Source of the DNA: Microbacteriaceae bacterium
Lineage (GTDB): Bacteria > Actinomycetota > Actinomycetes > Actinomycetales > Microbacteriaceae
Reading direction: 5' to 3'
Length of the DNA: 6,665 nt
Assembly (NCBI GenBank): GCA_947486475.1
Contig: CANKTR010000051.1
Coordinates: 1 to 6,665, forward strand
The position numbers were made by a program, and so were the translations under genes. The first letter of the stretch is position 1. Each line of letters opens with the position of its first letter. Of this stretch, positions 1 through 6,362 are shown piece by piece. Below the pieces are notes generated by a model. The model made no database searches, was not told the origin of the DNA, and saw only the letters and a list, made by a program, of their open reading frames with translations.

Positions 1-61
1 GATTGCCCTCATTGTCGGCATGGCTATTCGGTTCATGAAGCGCAAAAACGGCTTGGTCTGA
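1..61 (+). CDS. C-terminal end of an unidentified, probably membrane, protein (partial)
   Basis: Reading from base 2, an open frame ends in TGA at 59-61 and gives IALIVGMAIRFMKRKNGLV. A short hydrophobic stretch (IALIVGMAI) is followed by a basic tail (RFMKRKNG). That is typical of the last transmembrane helix of a transporter or other membrane protein with a cytoplasmic, positively charged C-terminus. Only 19 residues are visible and the start lies outside the window, so no family can be named. The gene runs convergently to the SseB-family gene, with 78 nt between the two stop codons. It is accepted as coding because of the helix-plus-basic-tail pattern and its plausible position at a convergent junction. 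An accidental frame this short cannot be excluded. Confidence 0.55.
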   Translation, partial: IALIVGMAIRFMKRKNGLV

Positions 62-76
62 GCGGAGCGTCTTCGT

Positions 77-94
77 TGAACCGATCGTGGTTCA
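77..94. terminator. Small inverted repeat downstream of the left-edge gene, possible terminator
   Basis: TGAACC (77-82) and GGTTCA (89-94) are perfect inverted arms around a 6-nt loop. In the + strand RNA the stem can be extended outward to 74-97 through one U-G pair. It starts 16 nt after the TGA of the left-edge gene. There is no U-run after it on either strand, so a role as an intrinsic terminator is weak inference. Confidence 0.3.
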
Positions 95-120
95 GCGTGG
101 TCTCGATGACGTGGCGTCAA

Positions 121-162
121 CACTCACGGTGACGCGTACCTAAATTCGCGTCAACGTGAGTG
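121..162. terminator. Long hairpin spanning the SseB-family stop codon, possible bidirectional terminator
   Basis: Arms 121-136 (CACTCACGGTGACGCG) and 147-162 (CGCGTCAACGTGAGTG) are 16 nt each and complementary except for one position. They enclose a 10-nt loop that contains the TAG stop of the minus-strand gene (140-142). The right arm therefore codes for the last residues of that protein. The hairpin sits at a convergent gene junction and would form in transcripts from either side. Neither strand has a real U-tract afterwards. Actinobacterial terminators often lack one, so termination is plausible but not proven. The octamer GCGTCAAC occurs three times here (114-121, 148-155, 162-169). Confidence 0.5.
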
Positions 163-892
163 CGTCAACTCGTGAGGTGAACAGCTCGCTCCCCGACACG
201 CGTGCCTGAACCTCGTCAATGACCGCGCGGACGGCTTCGGTGTCCAGATTGGCCACAATGGTAAGGCTCAGGCTGACATCCGAGCCAGCGCCCGTTGAAC
301 GCGGGTCACCCGCGGACAGGGTGACATCGTCAAGGTTGGGAACATCGGCCAGGAGTACACGTGTTTCGGTGAGGAAATCGGGCGACTCCCACGGCGCGAG
401 GTAGTCGACCCCTTGCGCCATCGCCCACACCGCCGGCCGGCGGATCACGACCGAATCGGTCCCGGGGTTCACGACGATGCGATCGGTGTGTTCGCTCGCC
501 GCGGCGAGGGCGACGCGTTGGGGGTCAATCGGGATGGGACGCGCCTCGGCGTTCCAGTTTTTCATGGCCGCCGCCGACGTAAAAACAGGAATCACCTTTT
601 CCCCGCCCGGTCCAGCAACGGTCACAACCGAGAGTTCCTGGATCTTGTCTTCCATCACGGGGTTATCGGCGTCGAAGTCGTCTCCCGCGTGCGCGACGAG
701 CGGAATGAGAAATCGGTTGGTGGCGAACGCGGCAATCAGCGCGGAATACGTCCCGGAACCGCTGCGCCACGCGCCCAACGCCTCGGAAACGTCGGGCGGA
801 GTCTCGCCACTATCCGCCGCGTGTGGATTGGGTTGAAAGGTGCGCCCCTTCCACGGAACCCCGGCGGAGTCGGTGTGGTGGTCGTGGGTCAT
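140..892 (-). CDS. SseB-family protein encoded downstream of priA
   Basis: This 250-residue protein resembles the SseB-domain (SseB_N) proteins that I recall following priA in Microbacteriaceae. Its biochemical role is unknown. An N-terminal segment with the motif SAGVPWKGRTF (9-19) leads into an SseB-like core: FLIPLVAH (61-68), QELSVVTVAG (85-94), VIPVFTSAAAMKNW (100-113) and RRPAVWAMAQG (151-161). These are the strings I match to the family. No signal peptide or membrane helix is visible, so it should be cytoplasmic. The ATG at 892 was chosen because the family motif begins just after it and it lies 4 nt beyond the priA stop. The frame stays open to 1045, but that extension lies inside priA. 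The close spacing suggests it is the last gene of the his transcript. Calling it a his-pathway protein would be unsupported. Confidence 0.85.
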   Translation of the reverse strand: MTHDHHTDSAGVPWKGRTFQPNPHAADSGETPPDVSEALGAWRSGSGTYSALIAAFATNRFLIPLVAHAGDDFDADNPVMEDKIQELSVVTVAGPGGEKVIPVFTSAAAMKNWNAEARPIPIDPQRVALAAASEHTDRIVVNPGTDSVVIRRPAVWAMAQGVDYLAPWESPDFLTETRVLLADVPNLDDVTLSAGDPRSTGAGSDVSLSLTIVANLDTEAVRAVIDEVQARVSGSELFTSRVDALTLTRI

Positions 893-896
893 GGCG

Positions 897-1631
897 TCAG
901 TGGCCGTCCGCAACGGCGAGGGCCTCGCGCAGTGTGAACGCGCCGGCGTAGAGGGCTTTGCCCAGGATCGCGCCTTCGACACCGAGGTCGACGAGTTCGC
1001 GGATGGCGGCGATGTCGTCCAGTGTCGAAATCCCGCCGGAGGCAATCACGGGCCGGTCGGTTCGTTCCGCGACGTCCCGCAACAGGTCTAGGTTCGGACC
1101 CTTCATCATGCCGTCCTTGGTGACGTCGGTCACTACATAGCGACTGCACCCGTCGGCGTCGAGTCGCGCGAGGACGTCGAACAGGTCGCCGCCCTCCTCG
1201 GTCCAGCCCCGTGCCGCGAGTGTTGTTCCCCGAACGTCCAGTCCCACCGCCACGCGGTCCCCGTGTTCCGCGATCACCTTCGCCGTCCACTCGGGGTTTT
1301 CGAGTGCCGCGGTGCCCAAATTCACTCGGCGGGCACCCGCAACGAGGGCTCGGTCGAGCGACTCGTCGTCCCGAATCCCGCCCGACAGTTCGATGTTCAT
1401 CGACCCCGACAATTCGTCGACCACGCGGCGAATGACGGCGGTGTTTTCGCCGCGACCAAACGCCGCATCGAGGTCGACGAGGTGGAGCCACTCGGCGCCC
1501 TGGTCGAGGAAATTCCGCGCCGCCTCCAGCGGGTCGCCGTAGGCGGTTTCCGTGCCGGCGGCTCCCTGGGTCAAGCGAACGGCCTGGCCGTCAGCGACAT
1601 CAACGGCGGGAAGAAGGATGAGTTTCGGCAT
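897..1631 (-). CDS. priA: PriA, bifunctional ProFAR isomerase / phosphoribosylanthranilate isomerase
   Basis: This 244-residue (beta/alpha)8-barrel enzyme does the HisA step (ProFAR to PRFAR). In actinobacteria it normally also does the TrpF step of tryptophan synthesis. The two catalytic aspartates are present: D11 in LLPAVDV and D173 in VTDVTKDG, matching D11 and D175 of Mycobacterium tuberculosis PriA. The phosphate-binding loops are SGGIRDDES (83-91) and ASGGIS (197-202). R19 and W143 occupy the positions of the PriA residues that allow both substrates to be handled, which argues for PriA rather than a single-function HisA. Length is normal for the family. The ATG lies 12 nt after the hisH stop, with a weak GAAAGA upstream. 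It is flanked by hisH and the SseB-family gene on one likely transcript. hisF does not follow. Confidence 0.95.
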   Translation of the reverse strand: MPKLILLPAVDVADGQAVRLTQGAAGTETAYGDPLEAARNFLDQGAEWLHLVDLDAAFGRGENTAVIRRVVDELSGSMNIELSGGIRDDESLDRALVAGARRVNLGTAALENPEWTAKVIAEHGDRVAVGLDVRGTTLAARGWTEEGGDLFDVLARLDADGCSRYVVTDVTKDGMMKGPNLDLLRDVAERTDRPVIASGGISTLDDIAAIRELVDLGVEGAILGKALYAGAFTLREALAVADGH

Positions 1632-1643
1632 GGCGTCTTTCGG

Positions 1644-2282
1644 TTAGAGCGACTGGATCCAGTTGCGCAGAAGCCGCAGCCCCGCCTCGCCGGATTTCTC
1701 GGGGTGAAACTGGGTGGCGGTCAACGGTCCGTTTTCGACCGCTGCGATGAACCGCTCGCCGTGGGTGGCGAAGGTCACGCGCGGCGAGGCAAACGCGCCG
1801 TACGCCTCGAGCGTCCAATCAGTCGCGGCGTAGGAGTGCACGAAATAGAACCGTTCGGTTTCGACGCCCGCGAACAGGACGGAATCCGGTGCCGCGTCGA
1901 CAGTATTCCAGCCCATGTGCGGCAGAATCGGGGCGTCCAGTTGAACAACGGTCCCGGGCCACTGCCCGAGCCCCGCGGTGTCGAGCCCGTGCTCTACCCC
2001 GCGGTCGAACAGGATTTGCATTCCGACACAGATTCCCAGCACGGGTCGGCCGCCCGCGAGTCGCCGTTCGATCATTTCGTCCCAGCGCACGGCTCGAAGT
2101 TGTTCCATCACCGCACCGAACGCACCGACACCGGGAACGACGAGCCCGTCGGCGTTGGCGACGACGTCGCGATCGCGCGTAAGGGTGACGTCGGCACCCG
2201 CCGCGGCGAGAGCCTTGACCGCCGAGTGGACGTTTCCCGACCCGTAGTCGAGGACGGCAACCGACGGGCGGTCAGCCGCCAC
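1644..2282 (-). CDS. hisH: HisH, glutaminase subunit of imidazole glycerol phosphate synthase
   Basis: HisH hydrolyses glutamine and channels ammonia to HisF, which converts PRFAR to IGP and AICAR. The 212-residue protein is a class I (triad) amidotransferase. It has the LDYGSGN start motif (11-17), the oxyanion-region loop PGVGAF (50-55), nucleophile C85 in GICVGMQ, a PHMGWN segment (121-126), and H193 with E195 in QFHPEKSG. The full triad is present and the length is typical. The GTG start at 2282 abuts the hisB TAA with no gap. A possible ribosome site, AAGGGCG, lies in the last hisB codons about 8 to 11 nt upstream. Translation is therefore probably coupled to hisB. The partner gene hisF is absent from this window. 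Confidence 0.95.
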   Translation of the reverse strand: MAADRPSVAVLDYGSGNVHSAVKALAAAGADVTLTRDRDVVANADGLVVPGVGAFGAVMEQLRAVRWDEMIERRLAGGRPVLGICVGMQILFDRGVEHGLDTAGLGQWPGTVVQLDAPILPHMGWNTVDAAPDSVLFAGVETERFYFVHSYAATDWTLEAYGAFASPRVTFATHGERFIAAVENGPLTATQFHPEKSGEAGLRLLRNWIQSL

Positions 2283-2891
2283 TTAGAGGGCGCCCTTGGT
2301 CGACGGGATTCCCGTGACCCGCGCGTCGCGCGACACCGCCGTGCCGAACGCCCGCGCGAAGGCCTTGAATTCCGCTTCGGCGATGTGGTGCGGGTCGCGG
2401 CCGTCGAGCACCGTGATGTGGACGGTCAGGTCAGCGTTGAGGGCGATCGCCTCGAACACGTGCCGCACGAGTGACCCGGTGAAGTGCCCACCGATCTTGT
2501 GGAGGGCGAAACCCTCGGGTTCACCGCTGTGAACCAAATACGGACGTCCCGAGATGTCCACGACGGCCCGAGCAAGAGCATCGTCGAGCGGAACGTGCGC
2601 GTCGCCGTACCGCGTGATACCCGACTTGTCACCGAGCGCCTCGGTGATTGCCTGGCCGAGCGAAATGGCGGTGTCCTCGACCGTGTGATGAATGTCGATG
2701 TGCAGGTCGCCCGTCGCCTTAATGGTCAGATCACACAGCGAATGGCGAGCGAACGCGGTCAACATGTGGTCGTAGAACGGAACGCCGGTGTCGATGGTCG
2801 ACTGTCCCGAGCCGTCGAGGTCGAGAAACAGTTCGATGGACGATTCGGACGTCTGGCGCGAAATCGTCGCGGTGCGGTGGGTGGCGCTCAC
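2283..2891 (-). CDS. hisB: HisB, imidazoleglycerol-phosphate dehydratase
   Basis: This cytoplasmic 202-residue monofunctional enzyme dehydrates IGP to imidazole-acetol phosphate. It is the dehydratase-only form, without the phosphatase domain fused to it in enterobacteria. The Mn-binding histidine/glutamate motifs of the two repeated halves are present: [10 protein letters not shown] (64-73) and [13 protein letters not shown] (166-178). Other family strings are GVPFYDHML (36-44) and GRPYLV (115-120). The GTG start gives the usual [14 protein letters not shown] N-terminus. No Shine-Dalgarno sequence precedes it. Instead TAGAAT ends 6 nt before the GTG, which fits a leaderless transcript starting at the G of the start codon. 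It is separated from the upstream BKACE gene by 86 nt, the largest same-strand gap in the window. It abuts hisH directly. Confidence 0.95.
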   Translation of the reverse strand: MSATHRTATISRQTSESSIELFLDLDGSGQSTIDTGVPFYDHMLTAFARHSLCDLTIKATGDLHIDIHHTVEDTAISLGQAITEALGDKSGITRYGDAHVPLDDALARAVVDISGRPYLVHSGEPEGFALHKIGGHFTGSLVRHVFEAIALNADLTVHITVLDGRDPHHIAEAEFKAFARAFGTAVSRDARVTGIPSTKGAL

Positions 2892-2897
2892 CGTCTA

Positions 2898-2903
2898 ATT
2901 CTA
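2898..2903 (-). promoter_or_regulatory. Predicted -10 box of a leaderless hisB promoter
   Basis: On the minus strand the junction reads TAGAATTAGACGGTG. TAGAAT matches the actinobacterial TANNNT -10 consensus, and exactly 6 nt separate it from the GTG of hisB. Transcription would start at the start codon itself, which also explains the missing ribosome site. No good -35 is seen: with a 17-nt spacer the hexamer is GGTGGA. Poor -35 elements are common in this phylum. If real, hisB-hisH-priA can be expressed independently of hisC and the three genes in between. Confidence 0.5.
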
Positions 2904-2918
2904 GCGGCGCGGTCGATC

Positions 2919-2936
2919 GATCCACCCGGGTCGATC
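2919..2936. promoter_or_regulatory. 18-bp near-perfect palindrome upstream of hisB, candidate operator
   Basis: GATCCACCCGGGTCGATC is palindromic around CCCGGG (2925-2930), with a single mismatched pair. It covers the place where the -35 element of the predicted hisB promoter would lie, so a bound regulator would occlude it. A flanking 8-bp palindrome, TCGATCGA (2913-2920), overlaps its edge. I do not recognise the motif. It could also fold weakly in RNA or be coincidental in GC-rich DNA. The rest of the 86-nt gap holds only a 5-bp stem (2936-2940 with 2954-2958). Confidence 0.35.
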
Positions 2937-2977
2937 TGGGGTTCAACTATCTACCCAGCGACGTTCGCGGTGCGCGC

Positions 2978-3832
2978 CTAACGCCCCAAGACGATTGTTC
3001 GGTATTCGCTCGGACTCATGACCCGACGCCCGACCAGGTCGACGGCGTGGTGGACTCTTTCCACGAGGGCGGGATTGGTCGCTAACTGTTCCCGTCGATG
3101 GTCGAGATAGATTCCGTCTTCGAGGCCCACTCGAACACCGCCACCAGCAGCAATTGCCATCATGGTTGCGGTGACCTGCGCGTCACCCAGACCAGCCCCA
3201 CTCCAATGAGCGCGGGGTGGGAGTCGGTCGATTGCCAGCCCGAACTCGGTCGGCGTTGCTTGAATGCCCGCGATGTTCCCGAGAAAAATGTTGGCGGGGA
3301 AATCCCCGATCAAAATACCTTCGCGCTGCAGTACGTGCGCGAAATTGACCATCCCCAGATCGAAGATCTCGAGTTCGGGGACAATGCCGCGGTCACGCAT
3401 GATTGTCGCCAACGCCCGAATTGTTTCGGGTGAGTTCAAGGACGCTCCGTCAAGGAAATTCATTGACGACATCGTGAGCGACGCAACCTCCGGTTTGATG
3501 TCACCATCGAGTGCAAGCACGTCGGCTCGCTTTTCCAACTCGGAAAAATGCCGACCGGACGTCGACACATTGATCACGAGTTCCGGATGGCGCTCTCTAA
3601 TTCGGGTGATGATGTCGGCATAGACTTCTCTATTCCACGTGGGGACGCCGTCGTCATCGCGGGCGTGGAGGTGGACTGCCGAGATGCCCACGGCCACAGC
3701 GGACGACACGTCATCGGCGATTTCGGCTGGCGAAATCGGAACGTGGGGCGTCATTGCCTTCGTCGGGATCATTCCCGTGGGCGCGAGTACCACCGGGACC
3801 GGCGTGTTTATTTGTTCGCGCAGTAGGCGCAT
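2978..3832 (-). CDS. BKACE-family (DUF849) beta-keto acid cleavage enzyme, divergent subgroup
   Basis: BKACE enzymes are zinc-dependent TIM barrels that condense a beta-keto acid with acetyl-CoA, giving acetoacetate and a new acyl-CoA. The founding member, Kce, acts on 3-keto-5-aminohexanoate in lysine fermentation. This 284-residue protein has zinc ligands H54 and H56 in HLHARDDDG, and R234, E238 and D239 in VRVGLEDG. All sit at a constant offset of 8 from Kce H46, H48, R226, E230 and D231. PELEIFDLG (152-160) and NVSTSGR (88-94) are also family strings. Where Kce has Glu14 (TGAETTK) this protein has Ile22 (TGMIPTK), so the Kce substrate is unlikely. The ATG at 3832 is preferred because AGAGGAG lies 11 nt before it. 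A GTG at 3844 would overlap that site. The start overlaps the acyltransferase gene by 25 nt. Confidence 0.85.
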   Translation of the reverse strand: MRLLREQINTPVPVVLAPTGMIPTKAMTPHVPISPAEIADDVSSAVAVGISAVHLHARDDDGVPTWNREVYADIITRIRERHPELVINVSTSGRHFSELEKRADVLALDGDIKPEVASLTMSSMNFLDGASLNSPETIRALATIMRDRGIVPELEIFDLGMVNFAHVLQREGILIGDFPANIFLGNIAGIQATPTEFGLAIDRLPPRAHWSGAGLGDAQVTATMMAIAAGGGVRVGLEDGIYLDHRREQLATNPALVERVHHAVDLVGRRVMSPSEYRTIVLGR

Positions 3833-4464
3833 GTTGTATCCCACTCCTCTGTGGTCTTTATTTCACGAGCCGGATTTCCCACAACAATACTAAACGGGGG
3901 AACCGACTTCGTGACCACTGCACCCGCACCGATAATCGCGCCGATGCCAATCTGAAGCCCAGGGAGCACAACGGCGCCCGCACCGATAAATGCCCCGGCT
4001 CCTACGATGATTTCGCCCGCGAGTGTCGCTCCGGGTCCAATGTGCGCGTAATCTCCGACTGAGGTGTGGTGTCCGATTGATGCCGCACGGTTCACGTTTG
4101 CAAAGCATCCGATTCGCGCTTTCGCACCGCTCACGACACCCGCATTGATATACGCTCCGTGGTGAATCTCGACCGACGTCGCGAGGGTCGACGTGTTGTC
4201 GATGAGCGAGATCGGGTTGGTCCAACCCGAACGGAACGCGGCATCCGCGGTTCCTTTCCGTGCAGCGGCCGAACCCGTGCCGAGGACGAATTCGACCGTG
4301 CGATCGATCACCGTCGATTCCATCGTCAACCCGGGTAATGCGGGGTCAGCGGCGCCGAGGTTGTCGACGCAGATCGGATTGCGACCAAGACGGATGACCG
4401 ATTCGGTGACATCCCCGACATAGGAGGACGCAACGCCGAATATTGTCAGCGGGTGAGCACTCAT
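3808..4464 (-). CDS. PglD/NeuD-like left-handed beta-helix acyltransferase
   Basis: This 218-residue protein has the two-part layout of PglD/NeuD sugar acyltransferases. A short Rossmann-like N-terminal domain (about 5-75, with FVLGTGSAAARK at 59-70) is followed by hexapeptide repeats forming a beta-helix (about 92-186). It ends in a VVGNPAREI tail (194-202) like the VGVPAKRM of PglD. The likely catalytic base is H132 in IGHHTSVGDYAHIGPGA, aligned with PglD H125; H141 follows in the conserved H-I-x-P-G-A position. Such enzymes acetylate the amine or hydroxyl of a sugar using acetyl-CoA. The usual glycine-rich GASGHG loop that binds the nucleotide sugar is replaced by GVASSYVGD (10-18), so the substrate may differ. 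The C-terminus carries a CAYC pair (212-215). Its ATG overlaps the upstream stop as ATGA, indicating translational coupling. The exact acyl donor and acceptor are unknown. Confidence 0.8.
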   Translation of the reverse strand: MSAHPLTIFGVASSYVGDVTESVIRLGRNPICVDNLGAADPALPGLTMESTVIDRTVEFVLGTGSAAARKGTADAAFRSGWTNPISLIDNTSTLATSVEIHHGAYINAGVVSGAKARIGCFANVNRAASIGHHTSVGDYAHIGPGATLAGEIIVGAGAFIGAGAVVLPGLQIGIGAIIGAGAVVTKSVPPFSIVVGNPAREIKTTEEWDTTCAYCANK

Positions 4465-6350
4465 CGCAGTTTTTCCAGCGCGTCTCGAACGGTTGCTGGT
4501 TCGATTTCGTAGTTTCGCGATGTGCCCGCTCGGAACGCTTTGATGTTGTAGACAGAGGAACCGCGCGCGGCGAGAACCGAATTGTGGAAGGTCTCATCTC
4601 GTTGAGAACTTGGCTTGTTGGGAACAATGACGAGCCGTGAGCCCGGCGGCATAAACATTGACCAGTTGAGGGCGCTTCCCTGCTCTCCCAGCAATTCGGT
4701 CGTCGACGTCACCAAACCGATTTGCTCGTCAAGGCTCAGTTTTTCCGGAAAGACCGTCTCGTAGCCGAATTCTTCGGCGAGAACGGTGAGTTCCTGACGA
4801 TTGGCGCAGCCACCGCGTTTACCCGACTCGCCGTCTCGAGCGAAATACACCCGCCGTGGCGACGAGTTTCGGGTCGCACCCGTGAATCGCGCGAGAAATT
4901 CGTTCAGCGTGTGCGGATCCGATCGAGCGGAACGCGATTCCGGTTGCAGGTGAGTGGGGACGATGAGTTCGGGTACCCGCACGAGGTGTTCAGCGATGTC
5001 CGGCGAGACCCGCATTATGCGTTCCGGAGAAGAGCCACATCGTCGCAGAAGCTCGGCGTCGTCCCACCTCGTTGTTCCCGCGATGATGGTCATCGAATCA
5101 TCGAAAGTCGACAGTGCGCTGACGCGGGGTGCAATCTGCAGCAACCAGTGCCCGAACGCCGTGGACCGGGTAAGGGCCAACCCCGCACGCCCCGAAACCT
5201 CGGACGTCACCCATCCGTCGAAGGCGAATTTGTAATTGGGTGTCCCGAAGTAGGGGCCTTTGAGCAGTGTTCCGTCCTCGAGCATCACAGCCCCATCGGG
5301 CGCGACGATGGCGTTTCTGACTGAGATCAGCCACGGCCCAATCGACTTTTCCCGCAAAACGTCCTGATCCTGCACTCGCCATCGACCATTCTCGAAAACC
5401 CGGTGATCTTCGGCCGTGGTGTCGACGACGGTGACGTCCGGGCGCGAGATTATCTCGACCCCGCGAGGAAGCACCGAGCCGTTTCGGAGAGCGGAATCGA
5501 TGTCGAACTCCCCGCTCAGGGTAAATCGTCGTCGATCCCGCGTGGAGGGAACGGCTGTGTCGGCCACGCGGACAGTCGCCGACGGACGAGCGAATGTCGC
5601 GAGTGGTTTGAGCGTCTCGGTTTCGAGGGTGACGACCGCTGCCGTCCCGATAGCCTGGGCGAGACTCGCCACGGACATCCGATTCACTTCGAGCAGGGTC
5701 GCCCCGGAGGATTCGTGAGCGAATCGCGAGTCCACCATCGATGCCGACACGCCTCGCGCGCCCGATGTCGCATCGGCCATCAGATACACCTGTCCGGTCG
5801 CTTTCGCCTCTCCCTCGCTGAAGAGTTGCGTGAACTGCTGCACGCTCGGGGCTGTCGGTTCCGCGTTGGGCATTCGCGCGAACACCGCCGCCCCGACTCG
5901 GTGGGCGGCGCCACGGTCGATTAGGATGCCGGCAAAATTGAGCCCGCAGGCGGCGAAGACCGGCGCGAGCGCGAACGGTCCCGAATTGGCGAAGACGTCG
6001 AGACCGGGTTTCGCTCTGCCGATTGACGCCGCGCGCGGACCGATTGAGGCCACGACATCCAGCATTGAGTCGGGATGGCCCACAACAAAGCCGTATTCAC
6101 CGTCGAGGACTTTCACTTCGGTCTCGGTGAACTGGTTAGCACCAAGACCGAACCGTTCGCTCACGATCCAACGCCCATCGACCGTGACCGATCCATCGGG
6201 GAAAACAGTCGCGTTGGCGATCGAAATCACTGATGGTCCGAAGTCGTCCTCCGCAAGAATTGTGACGAACGACGGCCAGGTGGCGCTTCGGTCCAGAGAG
6301 AGCGATTGGACTCGGTGCAACACCCCTAGAATCCGCCCGATTTTCGCCAC
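4461..6350 (-). CDS. Double-domain GT61/DUF563-like glycosyltransferase with degenerate first domain
   Basis: This 629-residue protein is two copies of a GT61 (DUF563)-type domain. The second (about 330-580) looks active: FGHWLLQIAPR (399-409) with H401, RVYFARDGESGKRG (500-513) with R505, and LLGEQGSALNW (553-563) with N562. The first (about 30-262) aligns along its whole length but lost these residues: H401 corresponds to D98, R505 to A192 and N562 to P249. FGPSVISIANATVFPDG (37-53) mirrors IGPWLISVRNAIVAPDG (337-353). No signal peptide or clear membrane helix is seen, so a cytoplasmic or peripheral membrane location is likely. GT61 members transfer sugars onto glycans or proteins; donor and acceptor here are unknown. 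The GTG at 6350 is 9 nt past the hisC stop and lacks a ribosome site. A GTG at codon 10 (6323) is the alternative. No ATG occurs before codon 96. Confidence 0.78.
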   Translation of the reverse strand: MAKIGRILGVLHRVQSLSLDRSATWPSFVTILAEDDFGPSVISIANATVFPDGSVTVDGRWIVSERFGLGANQFTETEVKVLDGEYGFVVGHPDSMLDVVASIGPRAASIGRAKPGLDVFANSGPFALAPVFAACGLNFAGILIDRGAAHRVGAAVFARMPNAEPTAPSVQQFTQLFSEGEAKATGQVYLMADATSGARGVSASMVDSRFAHESSGATLLEVNRMSVASLAQAIGTAAVVTLETETLKPLATFARPSATVRVADTAVPSTRDRRRFTLSGEFDIDSALRNGSVLPRGVEIISRPDVTVVDTTAEDHRVFENGRWRVQDQDVLREKSIGPWLISVRNAIVAPDGAVMLEDGTLLKGPYFGTPNYKFAFDGWVTSEVSGRAGLALTRSTAFGHWLLQIAPRVSALSTFDDSMTIIAGTTRWDDAELLRRCGSSPERIMRVSPDIAEHLVRVPELIVPTHLQPESRSARSDPHTLNEFLARFTGATRNSSPRRVYFARDGESGKRGGCANRQELTVLAEEFGYETVFPEKLSLDEQIGLVTSTTELLGEQGSALNWSMFMPPGSRLVIVPNKPSSQRDETFHNSVLAARGSSVYNIKAFRAGTSRNYEIEPATVRDALEKLR

Positions 6351-6356
6351 AACGGA

Positions 6357-6362
6357 ACTCTA
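6357..6362 (-). promoter_or_regulatory. Predicted -10 box of a leaderless promoter for the glycosyltransferase gene
   Basis: The minus strand reads TAGAGTTCCGTTGTG: TAGAGT, then exactly 6 nt, then the GTG start at 6350. The TAG of the hexamer is also the hisC stop codon. Spacing and sequence match the arrangement before hisB. No convincing -35 is present and one such hexamer could occur by chance. Support comes from the lack of a ribosome site and from the similarity of the two junctions. Confidence 0.35.

Larger units (their letters stand above)
2978..6350 (-). other. Three-gene glycan/acyl-CoA block between hisC and hisB
   Basis: A glycosyltransferase gene, an acyltransferase gene and a BKACE gene lie head to tail between hisC and hisB, which in related actinobacteria are usually adjacent (from memory). 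The first gene starts 9 nt after the hisC stop. The internal junctions overlap by 4 and 25 nt. Hand counts give 30/60 G+C at 3421-3480, 3841-3900 and 4501-4560, against 43/60 at 1201-1260 and 2161-2220 in his genes. Other parts of the block are as GC-rich as the his genes, so the contrast is uneven. No transposase, integrase or terminal repeat is visible. Acquisition as a unit is inference. Confidence 0.6.

Noticed and set aside
893..1045. N-terminal extension of the SseB-family frame up to 1045
   Set aside because: These 51 codons lie wholly within the end of priA, and the extension has no family similarity. The ATG at 892 fits the operon spacing and the protein family.
889..1491. A 200-codon minus-strand frame overlapping priA
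   Set aside because: Its translation is mostly Arg, Gly and Pro, and it lies in an alternative frame of the clearly intact priA gene.
1263..2474. A 403-codon open frame on the + strand antisense to priA, hisH and hisB
   Set aside because: It is opposite three well-recognised his genes and its translation is arginine-rich and low in recognisable motifs, as expected from the antisense of GC-rich codons.
3833..3844. GTG at 3844 as the start of the BKACE gene
   Set aside because: The only good ribosome site, AGAGGAG, runs directly into this GTG. It suits the ATG at 3832 instead.
2978..6350. A transposon or integron carrying the three-gene block
   Set aside because: I see no transposase, integrase, terminal inverted repeats or convincing target-site duplication at either edge.
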